Source: Pseudomonadota bacterium (GTDB lineage Bacteria; Pseudomonadota; Alphaproteobacteria; Micavibrionales; Micavibrionaceae). From it: 6,412 bases of DNA. Positions 1-6,046 of this stretch are shown here, piece after piece; within the stretch, counting starts at the first letter, position 1; every line of letters begins with the position of its first letter. The notes under the pieces were generated by a model. That model was given only the letters and a program-made list of their open reading frames with translations. It had not been told where the DNA came from and ran no database searches. A program made the translations under genes and the position numbers. The stretch spans positions 1 to 6,412 of the forward strand of contig JACQIJ010000140.1 of the NCBI GenBank assembly GCA_016198545.1. The letters are read 5' to 3'.

Positions 1-1
1 A

Positions 2-769
2 TCCGGCCTGTTCAGCCTCGACGAAGACACAAAAATGTCGCCTGGATCTCTCGACGCCGCGCTGGCCGCCGCCGGATCGGCCTGTTACGGCGTTGATATG
101 GTCATGACAGGAAAAGCGCGCAGGGTTTTCTGCGCCGCGCGTCCGCCGGGACACCACGCCTTCTACGACAAATCGATGGGATTCTGCATTTTCAACAATG
201 TGGCCATCGCCGCGGCGCATGCGCAGGCAAGATACAAGCTAAAACGCGTCGCTATCGTCGATTTCGACGTTCATCACGGCAACGGAACTCAGGACATCGT
301 CCAGCGCCGCCTGAAAGACACTTGTTTTGTTTCCCTGCAAGAAAGCAAACTCTGGCCTTATAACGACAATGCGCAGATAACGTCGGACAGCATTCTGAAC
401 GTTGGCATCCCGCGCGGCGCAGCAGCATCCGAATGGCATACGGCCTTCAAAGAGACCATCGCGCCCTTTCTGCAATCCTATAACCCCGAACTTGTTATAA
501 TCTCCGCCGGTTTCGATGCTCACCGCGACGATCCCCCCGCGGAAATCCTGTTTAACGACCCGCCGGGCAAACAAAACCTGACAGATGAGGATTATGCCCG
601 GATGACCAGAACCCTGTGCGCGCTCGCCGATGAATGCTGTGAAGGCCGCATAGTTTCCTGCATGGAAGGCGGCTACAACACGGATGTATTGGCAAAAGCG
701 GCCGCTGCGCATGTCGGCGCGCTTGCTGAAACCGGACAAAAGGCCGCTTCACGCTGCGCTGCGGGATAA
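2..769 (+). CDS. Histone deacetylase family amidohydrolase, 5' partial
   Basis: This is a zinc-dependent amidohydrolase of the HDAC / acetoin utilization / acetylpolyamine amidohydrolase superfamily, which removes acyl groups from lysine side chains or polyamines in the cytosol. The frame is open to the left edge, and residues before the ATG at 35 (LDEDTK, then MSPGSLDAA) already match the family, so the true start lies upstream; roughly 50-60 residues are missing. Counting that Met as 1, RPPGHH (36-41) carries the catalytic His pair H40/H41, followed by GFCIFNN (49-55). The DFDVHHGNG motif supplies zinc ligands D78 and H80, GFDAH supplies D161, and EGGYN supplies the transition-state Tyr Y214. 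All catalytic residues are present, so the enzyme should be active. The loop after FDAHRDDP is about nine residues longer than I expect for bacterial class II members. The natural substrate cannot be told from sequence. The next gene begins 72 bases downstream. Confidence 0.93.
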   Translation, partial: SGLFSLDEDTKMSPGSLDAALAAAGSACYGVDMVMTGKARRVFCAARPPGHHAFYDKSMGFCIFNNVAIAAAHAQARYKLKRVAIVDFDVHHGNGTQDIVQRRLKDTCFVSLQESKLWPYNDNAQITSDSILNVGIPRGAAASEWHTAFKETIAPFLQSYNPELVIISAGFDAHRDDPPAEILFNDPPGKQNLTDEDYARMTRTLCALADECCEGRIVSCMEGGYNTDVLAKAAAAHVGALAETGQKAASRCAAG

Positions 770-793
770 AAAGCGCTATCCCCGCTTGATTTT
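761..793 (+). terminator. Weak candidate terminator for the HDAC-family gene
   Basis: GCGGGATA (761-768) can pair with TATCCCCGC (777-785), giving 8 base pairs with one bulged C around an 8-base loop. TTGATTTT follows. The left arm contains the stop codon, and the T-rich tail overlaps the -35 box of the next candidate promoter. The tail is interrupted by GA, so termination would be inefficient at best. Confidence 0.3.
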
Positions 794-814
794 AGGCGTC
801 CATATCCGTATATT
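786..814 (+). promoter_or_regulatory. Candidate sigma-70-type promoter for the GNAT-like / M20 genes
   Basis: TTGATT (786-791) and TATATT (809-814) are separated by exactly 17 bases. They match the TTGACA and TATAAT consensus at 4 of 6 and 5 of 6 positions. Transcription would start near 821 and give a leader of about 20 bases to the ATG at 842, which has AAGGGA at 831-836. The ten bases CTTGATTTTA at 785-794 recur exactly at 5981-5990 before rpsU, also with an A/T-rich -10 after a 17-base spacer. Confidence 0.45.
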
Positions 815-841
815 ACAGAATATTTATTCAAAGGGATATGC

Positions 842-1673
842 ATGGAAACGAACGCCTCCTTCGCGAAGGCCGCAGGCGAGCAGCCCGCGCACCGGTTAAA
901 ACTAAGACTCTCGACTTATGAGGACGGGCCGCATCTGGTCAAATTCTACCGGGCTAACCAGCATCCGGAAGTCGCCCTCCGGAAGGAAGCCGTCATTCGC
1001 GAGCGCGCCACAAACGGCCGCGCCTTTATTTATGAAGATGAAGCGGGAGAAATTATCGCCTCTTCCATTACTTACGTAATATTGCAAGGACGGATGCACG
1101 CGGCCAGTATGGGGCGAATGCGGATCCACGCAGGTCCTCCCGCAGGGCCTAGGCCTCTATCTCTTCACCATCGGCGGGCAGGTCATTCATTCTTTCCTGA
1201 ATGCGACGCCACGCGACCACTTCATCGCCAGCTTTTCGAAGGAAAGCTTGAACGTTGAAAAAATGCTCATCGGCCGCCTCGGGTGGAAACATGCGTCCGG
1301 AAAAACGGAGGAGTACCTCGCCGCTACCGGCCTTACGAAAGACAGGGGTATCAGCAACGCCCTGCGCGTATGGGCTGAGGCTACGTCTTCGACGCTGCCG
1401 CGGCAGGCGCGGATAGTGCTCGATTTCCTGCGCAAAAACGCGCAAGGCGAACTGTGCAACAGGGAAACGGGTCGCGAAATAACCGTCGATATTACCGGCT
1501 TCCCCTTTCAGGACGATCCTCGGCTTGCGATCGTGGCCTACGGGGAATTCGCGCGCTGGCTTGAAACCAGCCCGGACATGTCTTTCAATGAGGCGAAAGA
1601 GAAACTGGAGATGTATGTGGACGGCGCGTTCAAGCCGCCGCGTAACATCGCGGGGCCGGAAGCCACGCCCTGA
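842..1673 (+). pseudogene. GNAT-like acyltransferase gene, frameshifted at 1111-1114
   Basis: The gene starts at ATG 842 behind AAGGGA (831-836). The first frame reads like a GNAT N-terminus (LRLSTYEDGPHLVKFYRAN, then GRAFIYEDEAGEIIASS) up to about residue 91, then turns into low-quality, Pro/Arg/His-rich sequence and stops at 1258. The third frame, open from 1080, carries sensible protein (ECGSTQVL, GLGLYLFTIGGQV, GRLGWKH) to the stop at 1673. Removing one G from GGGG at 1111-1114 joins them smoothly as ASMG-ECGSTQ and gives a 276-residue protein. The first half resembles GNAT acyl-CoA-dependent N-acyltransferases, though the acetyl-CoA loop is not clear; the last 100 or so residues I do not recognise. 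As it stands the product is a 138-residue truncated protein. A TTG at 1248 with GAAGGA before it (1238-1243) overlaps the first stop and could restart the second half (141 residues). The M20 gene follows after 26 bases, suggesting cotranscription. A sequencing or assembly error is an equally good explanation. Confidence 0.7.
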
Positions 1674-1699
1674 GTTACAGCCAAGAACAGGAGAAAAAC

Positions 1700-2899
1700 A
1701 TGGCGGCAGCGAACGAAAGCATGACGGACCTGAAAGCGGAATTCGCAGAATACAGGCGTGAGTTGCACAAAAATCCGCAGACAAAATACGAAGAAACCTT
1801 CGCCGCCGGGCTGATTGCAAAAAAACTGAAGGAATGGGGCATCCCGTTTGAACAGGGCATCGCCGTCACCGGGATTGTTGCCACGATAAAGGGCAAAAAG
1901 AGCGACAGCGGCAAATTCATCGGCCTGCGCGCGGATATGGATGCTCTCGATATTATTGAACGATCCGGCGTTCCGCATACCTCCCGCAATCACGGCAAAA
2001 TGCACGCCTGCGGCCATGACGGCCATACGGCAGGACTGCTGGCCGCAGCAAAGCATCTAAGCATAACCCGCAATTTCAACGGCACAGCCCACCTTATTTT
2101 CCAGCCGGCCGAGGAAGGGGGAAACGGCGCGCATAAAATGATAGAGGAAGGGCTTTTCGAAAGATTCCCCTGCGATTACGTGTTCGGCGCACATAACTGG
2201 CCGTTCGCGCCGCTGGGAAAAGCGGGTACGCGCGTAGGCGGCCTTCTGGCCTCGGTCGATAAATTCGATATCGTCGTGACAGGCAAGGGCGGTCACGCCG
2301 CTATGCCGCATCAGGTTATCGATCCCGCCGTGGTCGCGGCACACATCATCACGGCCCTGCAATCTATAGTGTCACGCAATATTGCGCCGGTTGACTCCGC
2401 CGTGGTCAGCGTCACGAACCTGAATGTCGGAACGGGCGCCTTCAATATTGTTTCAAACGAAGCAAAGATGAGCGGCACGGTCCGCACCTTCAGCAATGAA
2501 ACCCGCCATTTCATCAAAAAGCGGATGGAAGAAATTATCGTGAATGTAGCGGCAGCCTACGGCGCGAAAGCGAAAATGGAGTATGAGTTCACCAATGATC
2601 CGACTGTCAATACGGCTGATGGCGTGGAGATGGCGGTTAAGGCGCTGACGGAAATTCTGGGCACGGAAAACGTGGACGGAAACTGCGAACCGACGATGGG
2701 CGGAGAAGATTTCGGGGCCTTCCTGGCCAAGCGCCCGGGGGCGTTCGTCTTTCTGGGACAGAGCGTCTCCGGCAATGAAAAAAGCCCGCACAGTCACGGC
2801 CTGCACAGCCCGTTCTACGACTTCAATGACGATGTCATTCCTATCGCCGCAAGCTTTTTCACTAAGCTGGTTGAAAACTATATGCCCTTGAAGAAATAA
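1700..2899 (+). CDS. M20 family amidohydrolase (hippurate / N-acyl-amino-acid hydrolase type)
   Basis: This 399-residue cytosolic metallo-amidohydrolase of peptidase family M20 (subfamily D type) is likely to cleave the amide bond of N-acyl amino acids such as hippurate, N-acetylated amino acids or conjugates. The order of motifs is typical: RRELHKNP (19-26), GLRADMDAL (75-83), MHACGHDGH (101-109), FQPAEEGGNGA (134-144), GAHNWP (163-168), the dimerization-domain GGHAAMPH (197-204), MGGEDF (333-338) and LHSPFYDFND (368-377). Expected metal ligands C104, H106, E139, H165 and H369 and catalytic base E138 are all present, so activity is expected. The residue after MDAL is Asp84 where Pro is usual. 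Length is normal and there is no signal peptide. AGGAG (1689-1693) sits six bases before the ATG, supporting this start. It lies 26 bases behind the broken GNAT-like gene, probably in one transcript. The exact substrate is not determinable; family assignment is secure. Confidence 0.95.
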   Translation: MAAANESMTDLKAEFAEYRRELHKNPQTKYEETFAAGLIAKKLKEWGIPFEQGIAVTGIVATIKGKKSDSGKFIGLRADMDALDIIERSGVPHTSRNHGKMHACGHDGHTAGLLAAAKHLSITRNFNGTAHLIFQPAEEGGNGAHKMIEEGLFERFPCDYVFGAHNWPFAPLGKAGTRVGGLLASVDKFDIVVTGKGGHAAMPHQVIDPAVVAAHIITALQSIVSRNIAPVDSAVVSVTNLNVGTGAFNIVSNEAKMSGTVRTFSNETRHFIKKRMEEIIVNVAAAYGAKAKMEYEFTNDPTVNTADGVEMAVKALTEILGTENVDGNCEPTMGGEDFGAFLAKRPGAFVFLGQSVSGNEKSPHSHGLHSPFYDFNDDVIPIAASFFTKLVENYMPLKK

Positions 2900-2941
2900 C
2901 CTCTCGCGTTGCACAATTTTCTATTAAAAACATCGGGGCTG

Positions 2942-2951
2942 TGTTAAAAAT
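2942..2951 (+). promoter_or_regulatory. Possible extended -10 element before the GNAT gene
   Basis: TG-T-TAAAAA (2942-2950, then T) resembles an extended -10 box, placed so that transcription would begin at or next to the ATG at 2958. No -35 box is evident and no Shine-Dalgarno sequence precedes the ATG, which fits a leaderless message. The 58-base gap after the M20 gene shows no terminator hairpin, so read-through from upstream is also possible. Confidence 0.25.
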
Positions 2952-2957
2952 CGGCGC

Positions 2958-3668
2958 ATGAGCGCTGAAATTTCCGACGTAAATGGACTGGTCTGCCTTG
3001 AATCGGGATCTTTGCCCGTGCGGGGCGACCATTATAGCCTTGTCCTGCTGCAAACGCAGCACATCGATGCCATCAAAACCCTGCATGAAACTGTCATTGA
3101 ACGTCTGCCCGACGACCAGAAAAGCTTCGTCCTTGCCCGTCCCGAAAGTTATTTCCATGCGCATTTCGCTCGCAGCATCAGCGTAGCTATGGGCGTTGTC
3201 TGCAACAGCAACCTTGTCGCCAAATGCCTGATTGTCCATCCCCGCGCTGGCGAAACAGCCGCTGATCTGGGCGGCGCCATCCTGCACAGCGCGCCGGAAC
3301 AAACAAGCATCATGCAATCAGCAACCGTCCACCCTGATTTCCGCGGCAACGGAATCATGAACATGATGATCCGCCACTGGCTGAACCATGCCGTCCGGCA
3401 TGGTCGGATGCACGTGTTGGCGGAGATAGAGACCCGCAATAAGCAAAGCTGGAGCCAGTTCCTGAAAGCAGGCCTGAATATAATCGGCGCGCACAAAAGT
3501 CCTGTGGACGGCGCGAGTGTCTATAATGCGGGAGAACGGATCAAGCTTACGCTGGCAAAAGATTTCACATCCGCCACGCAGGCACCGGATTCTGATGCCA
3601 CTGGAAACTGCGTAATCATGGCCGTGAATAAACCGACAGATAAGCTCAAGGCTACGCCGTTGCATTGA
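2958..3668 (+). CDS. GNAT family N-acetyltransferase
   Basis: This 236-residue predicted cytosolic acyl-CoA-dependent N-acyltransferase has the GNAT fold core at about residues 25-180. The clearest signal is the motif A region, SATVHPDFRGNGIM (121-134): a beta strand ending in an HP turn, then the pyrophosphate-binding R129-G130-N131-G132 and a helix rich in Met. The position after I133 is Met where Gly or Ala is usual, as in divergent members with RGNGLQ-like loops. The ETRNKQSWSQFLKAGL segment (158-173) is motif B (N..S...F.K.G). The C-terminal 35 residues are polar, Ser/Asp/Thr-rich and probably flexible. The acceptor substrate is unknown. The ATG has no recognisable ribosome binding site. 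The 3' end overlaps the convergent minus-strand gene by 17 bases, with each stop codon inside the other reading frame. Confidence 0.85.
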   Translation: MSAEISDVNGLVCLESGSLPVRGDHYSLVLLQTQHIDAIKTLHETVIERLPDDQKSFVLARPESYFHAHFARSISVAMGVVCNSNLVAKCLIVHPRAGETAADLGGAILHSAPEQTSIMQSATVHPDFRGNGIMNMMIRHWLNHAVRHGRMHVLAEIETRNKQSWSQFLKAGLNIIGAHKSPVDGASVYNAGERIKLTLAKDFTSATQAPDSDATGNCVIMAVNKPTDKLKATPLH

Positions 3669-4227
3669 CGGCTTCCGCCGCCTTTTTCAGAAGCGCATCC
3701 ACAGCAGCCTGCTTGGCCTTGTCGGTTGTACCGATGCTCTGTCCGCTTGCCTTCTTGAGAAGCTGATCAGGCGTCAGGAGTCCGGCAAAACGGTTTTTAT
3801 CCGCATTTGCGGCATCCAGATCTTTCTGCTTCGCGGCAGCCTCATCCGTCTTCGCCTTCAGTTTAGCCTGCTGTTTCTGAAGTATCCCTTTTATCTCCGC
3901 CTCAACGGAAGCTACCCCGCTTTCGCCAAGATCTCCCCCAATGCGGGAATAGAAATCAAGCTGGAACTGCAGCTGCACGACTTTCGCGCGCAGATAGGCG
4001 TCGCTTTCGAAGTAATTCTCGTTCTGCCGCTTGGCCTTTGCCGTTTCCTGCGCCTTGAGCAGGCGGGCGACGGGACTTAAATCGACGGTATCCTCGAGCG
4101 GCGCATCGCGCTGCGCCAGCAGCTTCTGCACCGCGCTGCCTCCGGCGGAGACCCTGTTTTTAACGGCCTCGGCCGACCGCGCCAGAAGTTCTTCCGGCGA
4201 TAGGACTGTGCTTCCTGCAGCTTCCAT
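3652..4227 (-). CDS. Uncharacterised 191-residue alpha-helical protein
   Basis: I do not recognise this as a named family. It is rich in Ala, Lys, Gln, Leu and Asp, contains no Cys or Trp, and has no signal peptide or membrane segment, so it is probably cytosolic. An N-terminal helix (11-40) leads to DTVDLSPVARLL (46-57), a short motif resembling the VDLSPVA-type segments I associate with FlgM-like anti-sigma factors and some other alphaproteobacterial proteins of unknown role. A more hydrophobic block follows (NYFESDAYLRAKVVQLQFQLDF starts at 70-71 and runs to 92). Residues 108-147 look like a coiled coil of charged Lys/Gln/Ala repeats, and the C-terminus (152-188) is again helical. The ATG is the only one in frame after an upstream stop; GAAGG lies almost against it, too close for a normal ribosome binding site. 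It is divergent from the yejF-like gene and convergent with the GNAT gene. Steady codon usage along the frame supports it being real. Confidence 0.75.
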   Translation of the reverse strand: MEAAGSTVLSPEELLARSAEAVKNRVSAGGSAVQKLLAQRDAPLEDTVDLSPVARLLKAQETAKAKRQNENYFESDAYLRAKVVQLQFQLDFYSRIGGDLGESGVASVEAEIKGILQKQQAKLKAKTDEAAAKQKDLDAANADKNRFAGLLTPDQLLKKASGQSIGTTDKAKQAAVDALLKKAAEAVNATA

Positions 4228-4233
4228 ACCTTC

Positions 4234-4239
4234 ATTTTA
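4234..4239 (-). promoter_or_regulatory. Possible -10 element for the 191-residue protein gene
   Basis: On the minus strand TAAAAT lies six bases before the ATG at 4227, which would place the transcription start at or next to the A of the start codon. There is no convincing -35 box. Together with the poor ribosome binding site this hints at a leaderless message, but a short A/T-rich hexamer is weak evidence. Confidence 0.22.
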
Positions 4240-4259
4240 CCGTGAAACTGCTGAAAAAG

Positions 4260-4268
4260 TGTTAAAAT
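4260..4268 (+). promoter_or_regulatory. Possible extended -10 element for the yejF-like gene
   Basis: TG-T-TAAAAT (4260-4268) fits an extended -10 promoter in the 72-base divergent gap. Transcription would start near 4275 and leave a leader of about 25 bases including AAAGGA (4289-4294). No good -35 box is visible at the usual distance. The nonamer GTGTTAAAA here (4259-4267) also occurs at 2941-2949 before the GNAT gene. Confidence 0.3.
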
Positions 4269-4299
4269 TCATTAATTTGCCCGTGCCGAAAGGATCGTT

Positions 4300-5937
4300 T
4301 TGTGCTTGAATGACACCATGTCCGAAACCCTGTTGAAAATCAGCGATTTGGGCGTCAGCTTCCGGACGCAGGATCGCGTCGTGGATGCCGTGCGCGGCGT
4401 ATCTTTTGCCATAGACAAGGGGGAAACCGTCGCCCTTGTCGGGGAATCGGGGTCGGGCAAGTCGGTGACGGCCTTGTCGGTGATGCAGCTTCTGCCCTAC
4501 CCGCTGGCCGACCACGCCAAAGGATCCTCTATCGTTTTTGACGGGCAGGAACTGGTCGGCGCGCCTGACTCTCTGATGCAGAAAATCCGGGGACGGCGCA
4601 TCGGCATGATCTTCCAGGAGCCGATGACATCCCTCAACCCCCTGCACACGATTGAAAAGCAGATAGGCGAAGTCCTGTTCCTGCATCAGGGCATGAACAG
4701 AGATCAAGCCGCCGCACGCGTGTGCGAATTGCTCGACCTTGTTGGCCTGTCGGGAATGAAAGACCGTCTGAGCGCCTATCCGCATGAGTTGTCGGGCGGC
4801 CAGCGGCAGCGCGTCATGATAGCAATGGCCCTTGCCAATAATCCCGATCTTCTTATCGCCGATGAGCCGACGACTGCGCTCGACGTTACCATACAGGCGC
4901 AAATTCTGGAACTGCTGCATGACCTGAAAAAGCGAACAAATATGGCACTGCTGCTGATCACGCACGACCTGACCATCGTAGAGAAAATGGCCGACCGCGT
5001 TTGCGTAATGAAAAACGGCGCCATCGTCGAGCAGGAAAAAACGGCAAAACTTTTCGCCGCTCCTGCGCATGATTACTCGAAAATGCTGCTGGCGGCGCAG
5101 CCGAAATCAATGCCCCCCGCCGCACCGGACGAAGCCGAAATCATTGCGCAGGGGGCAAACATAAAAGTCCACTTTCCTCGCGGCAAGACGTTTTTCGGGA
5201 AGCCGAAAGGCTGGGTAAAGGCTGTGGACGGCGTATCCGTGTCCTGCCGCGCGGGACAAACCGTCGGCGTCGTCGGCGAATCCGGCAGCGGCAAGACAAC
5301 GCTGGGCCTTGCGCTCCTGCGCCTGCTGCGCAGCGAAGGCGAGATAAAATTCAAAGAACAGAATATAGAAAACTTCGACCGCAAACACATGCGCCCCCTG
5401 CGCGAGGAAATGCAGGTCGTCTTCCAGGACCCGTTCGGGAGCCTCTCCCCCCGCATGTCCGTGGCGCAAATTATCGGCGAAGGCCTGCTCGTCCACCGCA
5501 AAAACATTTCGAAAAAAGACCGGGAGGAACTCGTCGTCAGCGCCCTGCGCGATGTTCACCTCGACCCTGACTGGCGTCACCGCTATCCGCACGAGTTTTC
5601 CGGCGGTCAGCGGCAGCGTATTTCAATCGCGCGCGCGATGGTGCTGGCGCCGTCTTTCGTCGTTCTGGACGAACCCACGAGCGCGCTCGACCTATCCGTA
5701 CAGGCGCAGATAGTGGACCTGCTGCGTGAACTGCAGGAACGCCGGAGCCTTGCCTACATGTTCATATCCCACGACCTGCGCGTCGTACGCGCGATGGCCC
5801 ATTACATGATTGTCATGAAAGACGGGCGCGTCGTAGAAGAAGGTCCCGCAGGCCGCATTTTCGACGATCCGGCGCAGGAATATACCCGCGCCTTGATGGA
5901 TGCCGCCCTGAACCTGAAGACCCGCCGGGCCGCCTGA
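4300..5937 (+). CDS. yejF: ABC transporter ATPase with two NBDs, YejF-like (peptide / microcin C import)
   Basis: This is the ATP-hydrolysing subunit of a peptide importer; in enterobacteria YejF powers YejABEF, which takes up oligopeptides and microcin C. It acts at the inner face of the cytoplasmic membrane. Both nucleotide-binding domains are complete. NBD1 has Walker A GESGSGKS (48-55), Q-loop FQEP (Q106), signature LSGGQRQR (164-171), Walker B LLIADEP (184-190) and switch H222. NBD2 has GESGSGKT (326-333), FQDP (Q376), FSGGQRQR (433-440), VVLDEP (454-459) and H491. The linker (PRGKTFFGKPKG, 293-304) and NBD2 text such as LAYMFISHDLRVVRA match YejF better than separate DppD/DppF proteins. 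Start choice: TTG 4300 has AAAGGA (4289-4294) five bases upstream; the alternative ATG 4318 lacks a ribosome binding site but fits the usual family N-terminus (539 rather than 545 residues). No permease or binding-protein gene lies next to it in this window, so partners must be encoded elsewhere. A relative such as GsiA-type ATPases is the main alternative. Confidence 0.93.
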   Translation: MCLNDTMSETLLKISDLGVSFRTQDRVVDAVRGVSFAIDKGETVALVGESGSGKSVTALSVMQLLPYPLADHAKGSSIVFDGQELVGAPDSLMQKIRGRRIGMIFQEPMTSLNPLHTIEKQIGEVLFLHQGMNRDQAAARVCELLDLVGLSGMKDRLSAYPHELSGGQRQRVMIAMALANNPDLLIADEPTTALDVTIQAQILELLHDLKKRTNMALLLITHDLTIVEKMADRVCVMKNGAIVEQEKTAKLFAAPAHDYSKMLLAAQPKSMPPAAPDEAEIIAQGANIKVHFPRGKTFFGKPKGWVKAVDGVSVSCRAGQTVGVVGESGSGKTTLGLALLRLLRSEGEIKFKEQNIENFDRKHMRPLREEMQVVFQDPFGSLSPRMSVAQIIGEGLLVHRKNISKKDREELVVSALRDVHLDPDWRHRYPHEFSGGQRQRISIARAMVLAPSFVVLDEPTSALDLSVQAQIVDLLRELQERRSLAYMFISHDLRVVRAMAHYMIVMKDGRVVEEGPAGRIFDDPAQEYTRALMDAALNLKTRRAA

Positions 5938-5981
5938 AACCTCCTCTTTTTGCCGCCAAAACGGTTAAAAGCCGATTTCCC

Positions 5982-6010
5982 TTGATTTTACGGCCATTCC
6001 CGCGTAAAAA
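5982..6010 (+). promoter_or_regulatory. Candidate promoter for rpsU
   Basis: TTGATT (5982-5987) and TAAAAA (6005-6010) are separated by 17 bases. The -10 box is weaker (4 of 6) than at 809-814, but the surrounding CTTGATTTTA is identical to the one at 785-794. Transcription would begin near 6017, leaving a 30-base leader that holds the strong ribosome binding site. The rest of the 109-base gap after yejF shows no clear terminator. Confidence 0.42.
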
Positions 6011-6030
6011 TGCCCCGCATACTGAAGATC

Positions 6031-6042
6031 GAAAGGGGTGAT
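6031..6042 (+). promoter_or_regulatory. Very strong ribosome binding site of rpsU
   Basis: GAAAGGGGTGAT matches the full complement of the bacterial 16S rRNA 3' end (GAAAGGAGGTGAT) except for one missing A. It ends four bases before TTG 6047. It would cover GTG 6038, so it decides the start in favour of TTG 6047. Confidence 0.7.
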
Positions 6043-6046
6043 TTTA

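Noticed and set aside
35..37. ATG at 35 as the start of the HDAC-family gene
   Set aside because: The frame is open upstream and the preceding residues (LDEDTK) continue the family pattern. There is no ribosome binding site before it, so the gene is cut by the window edge.
1077..1120. Programmed ribosomal frameshifting to join the two GNAT-like frames
   Set aside because: The site has only GGGG and no recognisable slippery heptamer, SD-like stimulator or clear downstream structure. A mutation or sequencing error is simpler.
1149..1820. A 223-codon open frame on the minus strand across the GNAT-like / M20 junction
   Set aside because: It crosses two sense genes and the intergenic ribosome binding site. 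Its translation is Arg/Phe/Pro-rich without domain features, so it is a shadow frame.
3670..3695. GCTTC...GAAGC inverted repeat near the convergent gene ends as a terminator
   Set aside because: Five base pairs with a long loop and no T run on either side; it also lies inside the coding sequence of the minus-strand gene.
4237..5070. A 277-codon open frame on the minus strand opposite the ATPase gene
   Set aside because: It lies wholly opposite the first NBD and leader of an unmistakable ABC ATPase, and its translation is rich in His/Gln/Arg with no recognisable motif, as expected for the antisense of GC-rich coding sequence.
6038..6046. GTG at 6038 as the rpsU start
   Set aside because: It would sit inside the ribosome binding site with no spacing, and adds Met-Ile-Leu not expected in bS21. 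TTG 6047 fits better.
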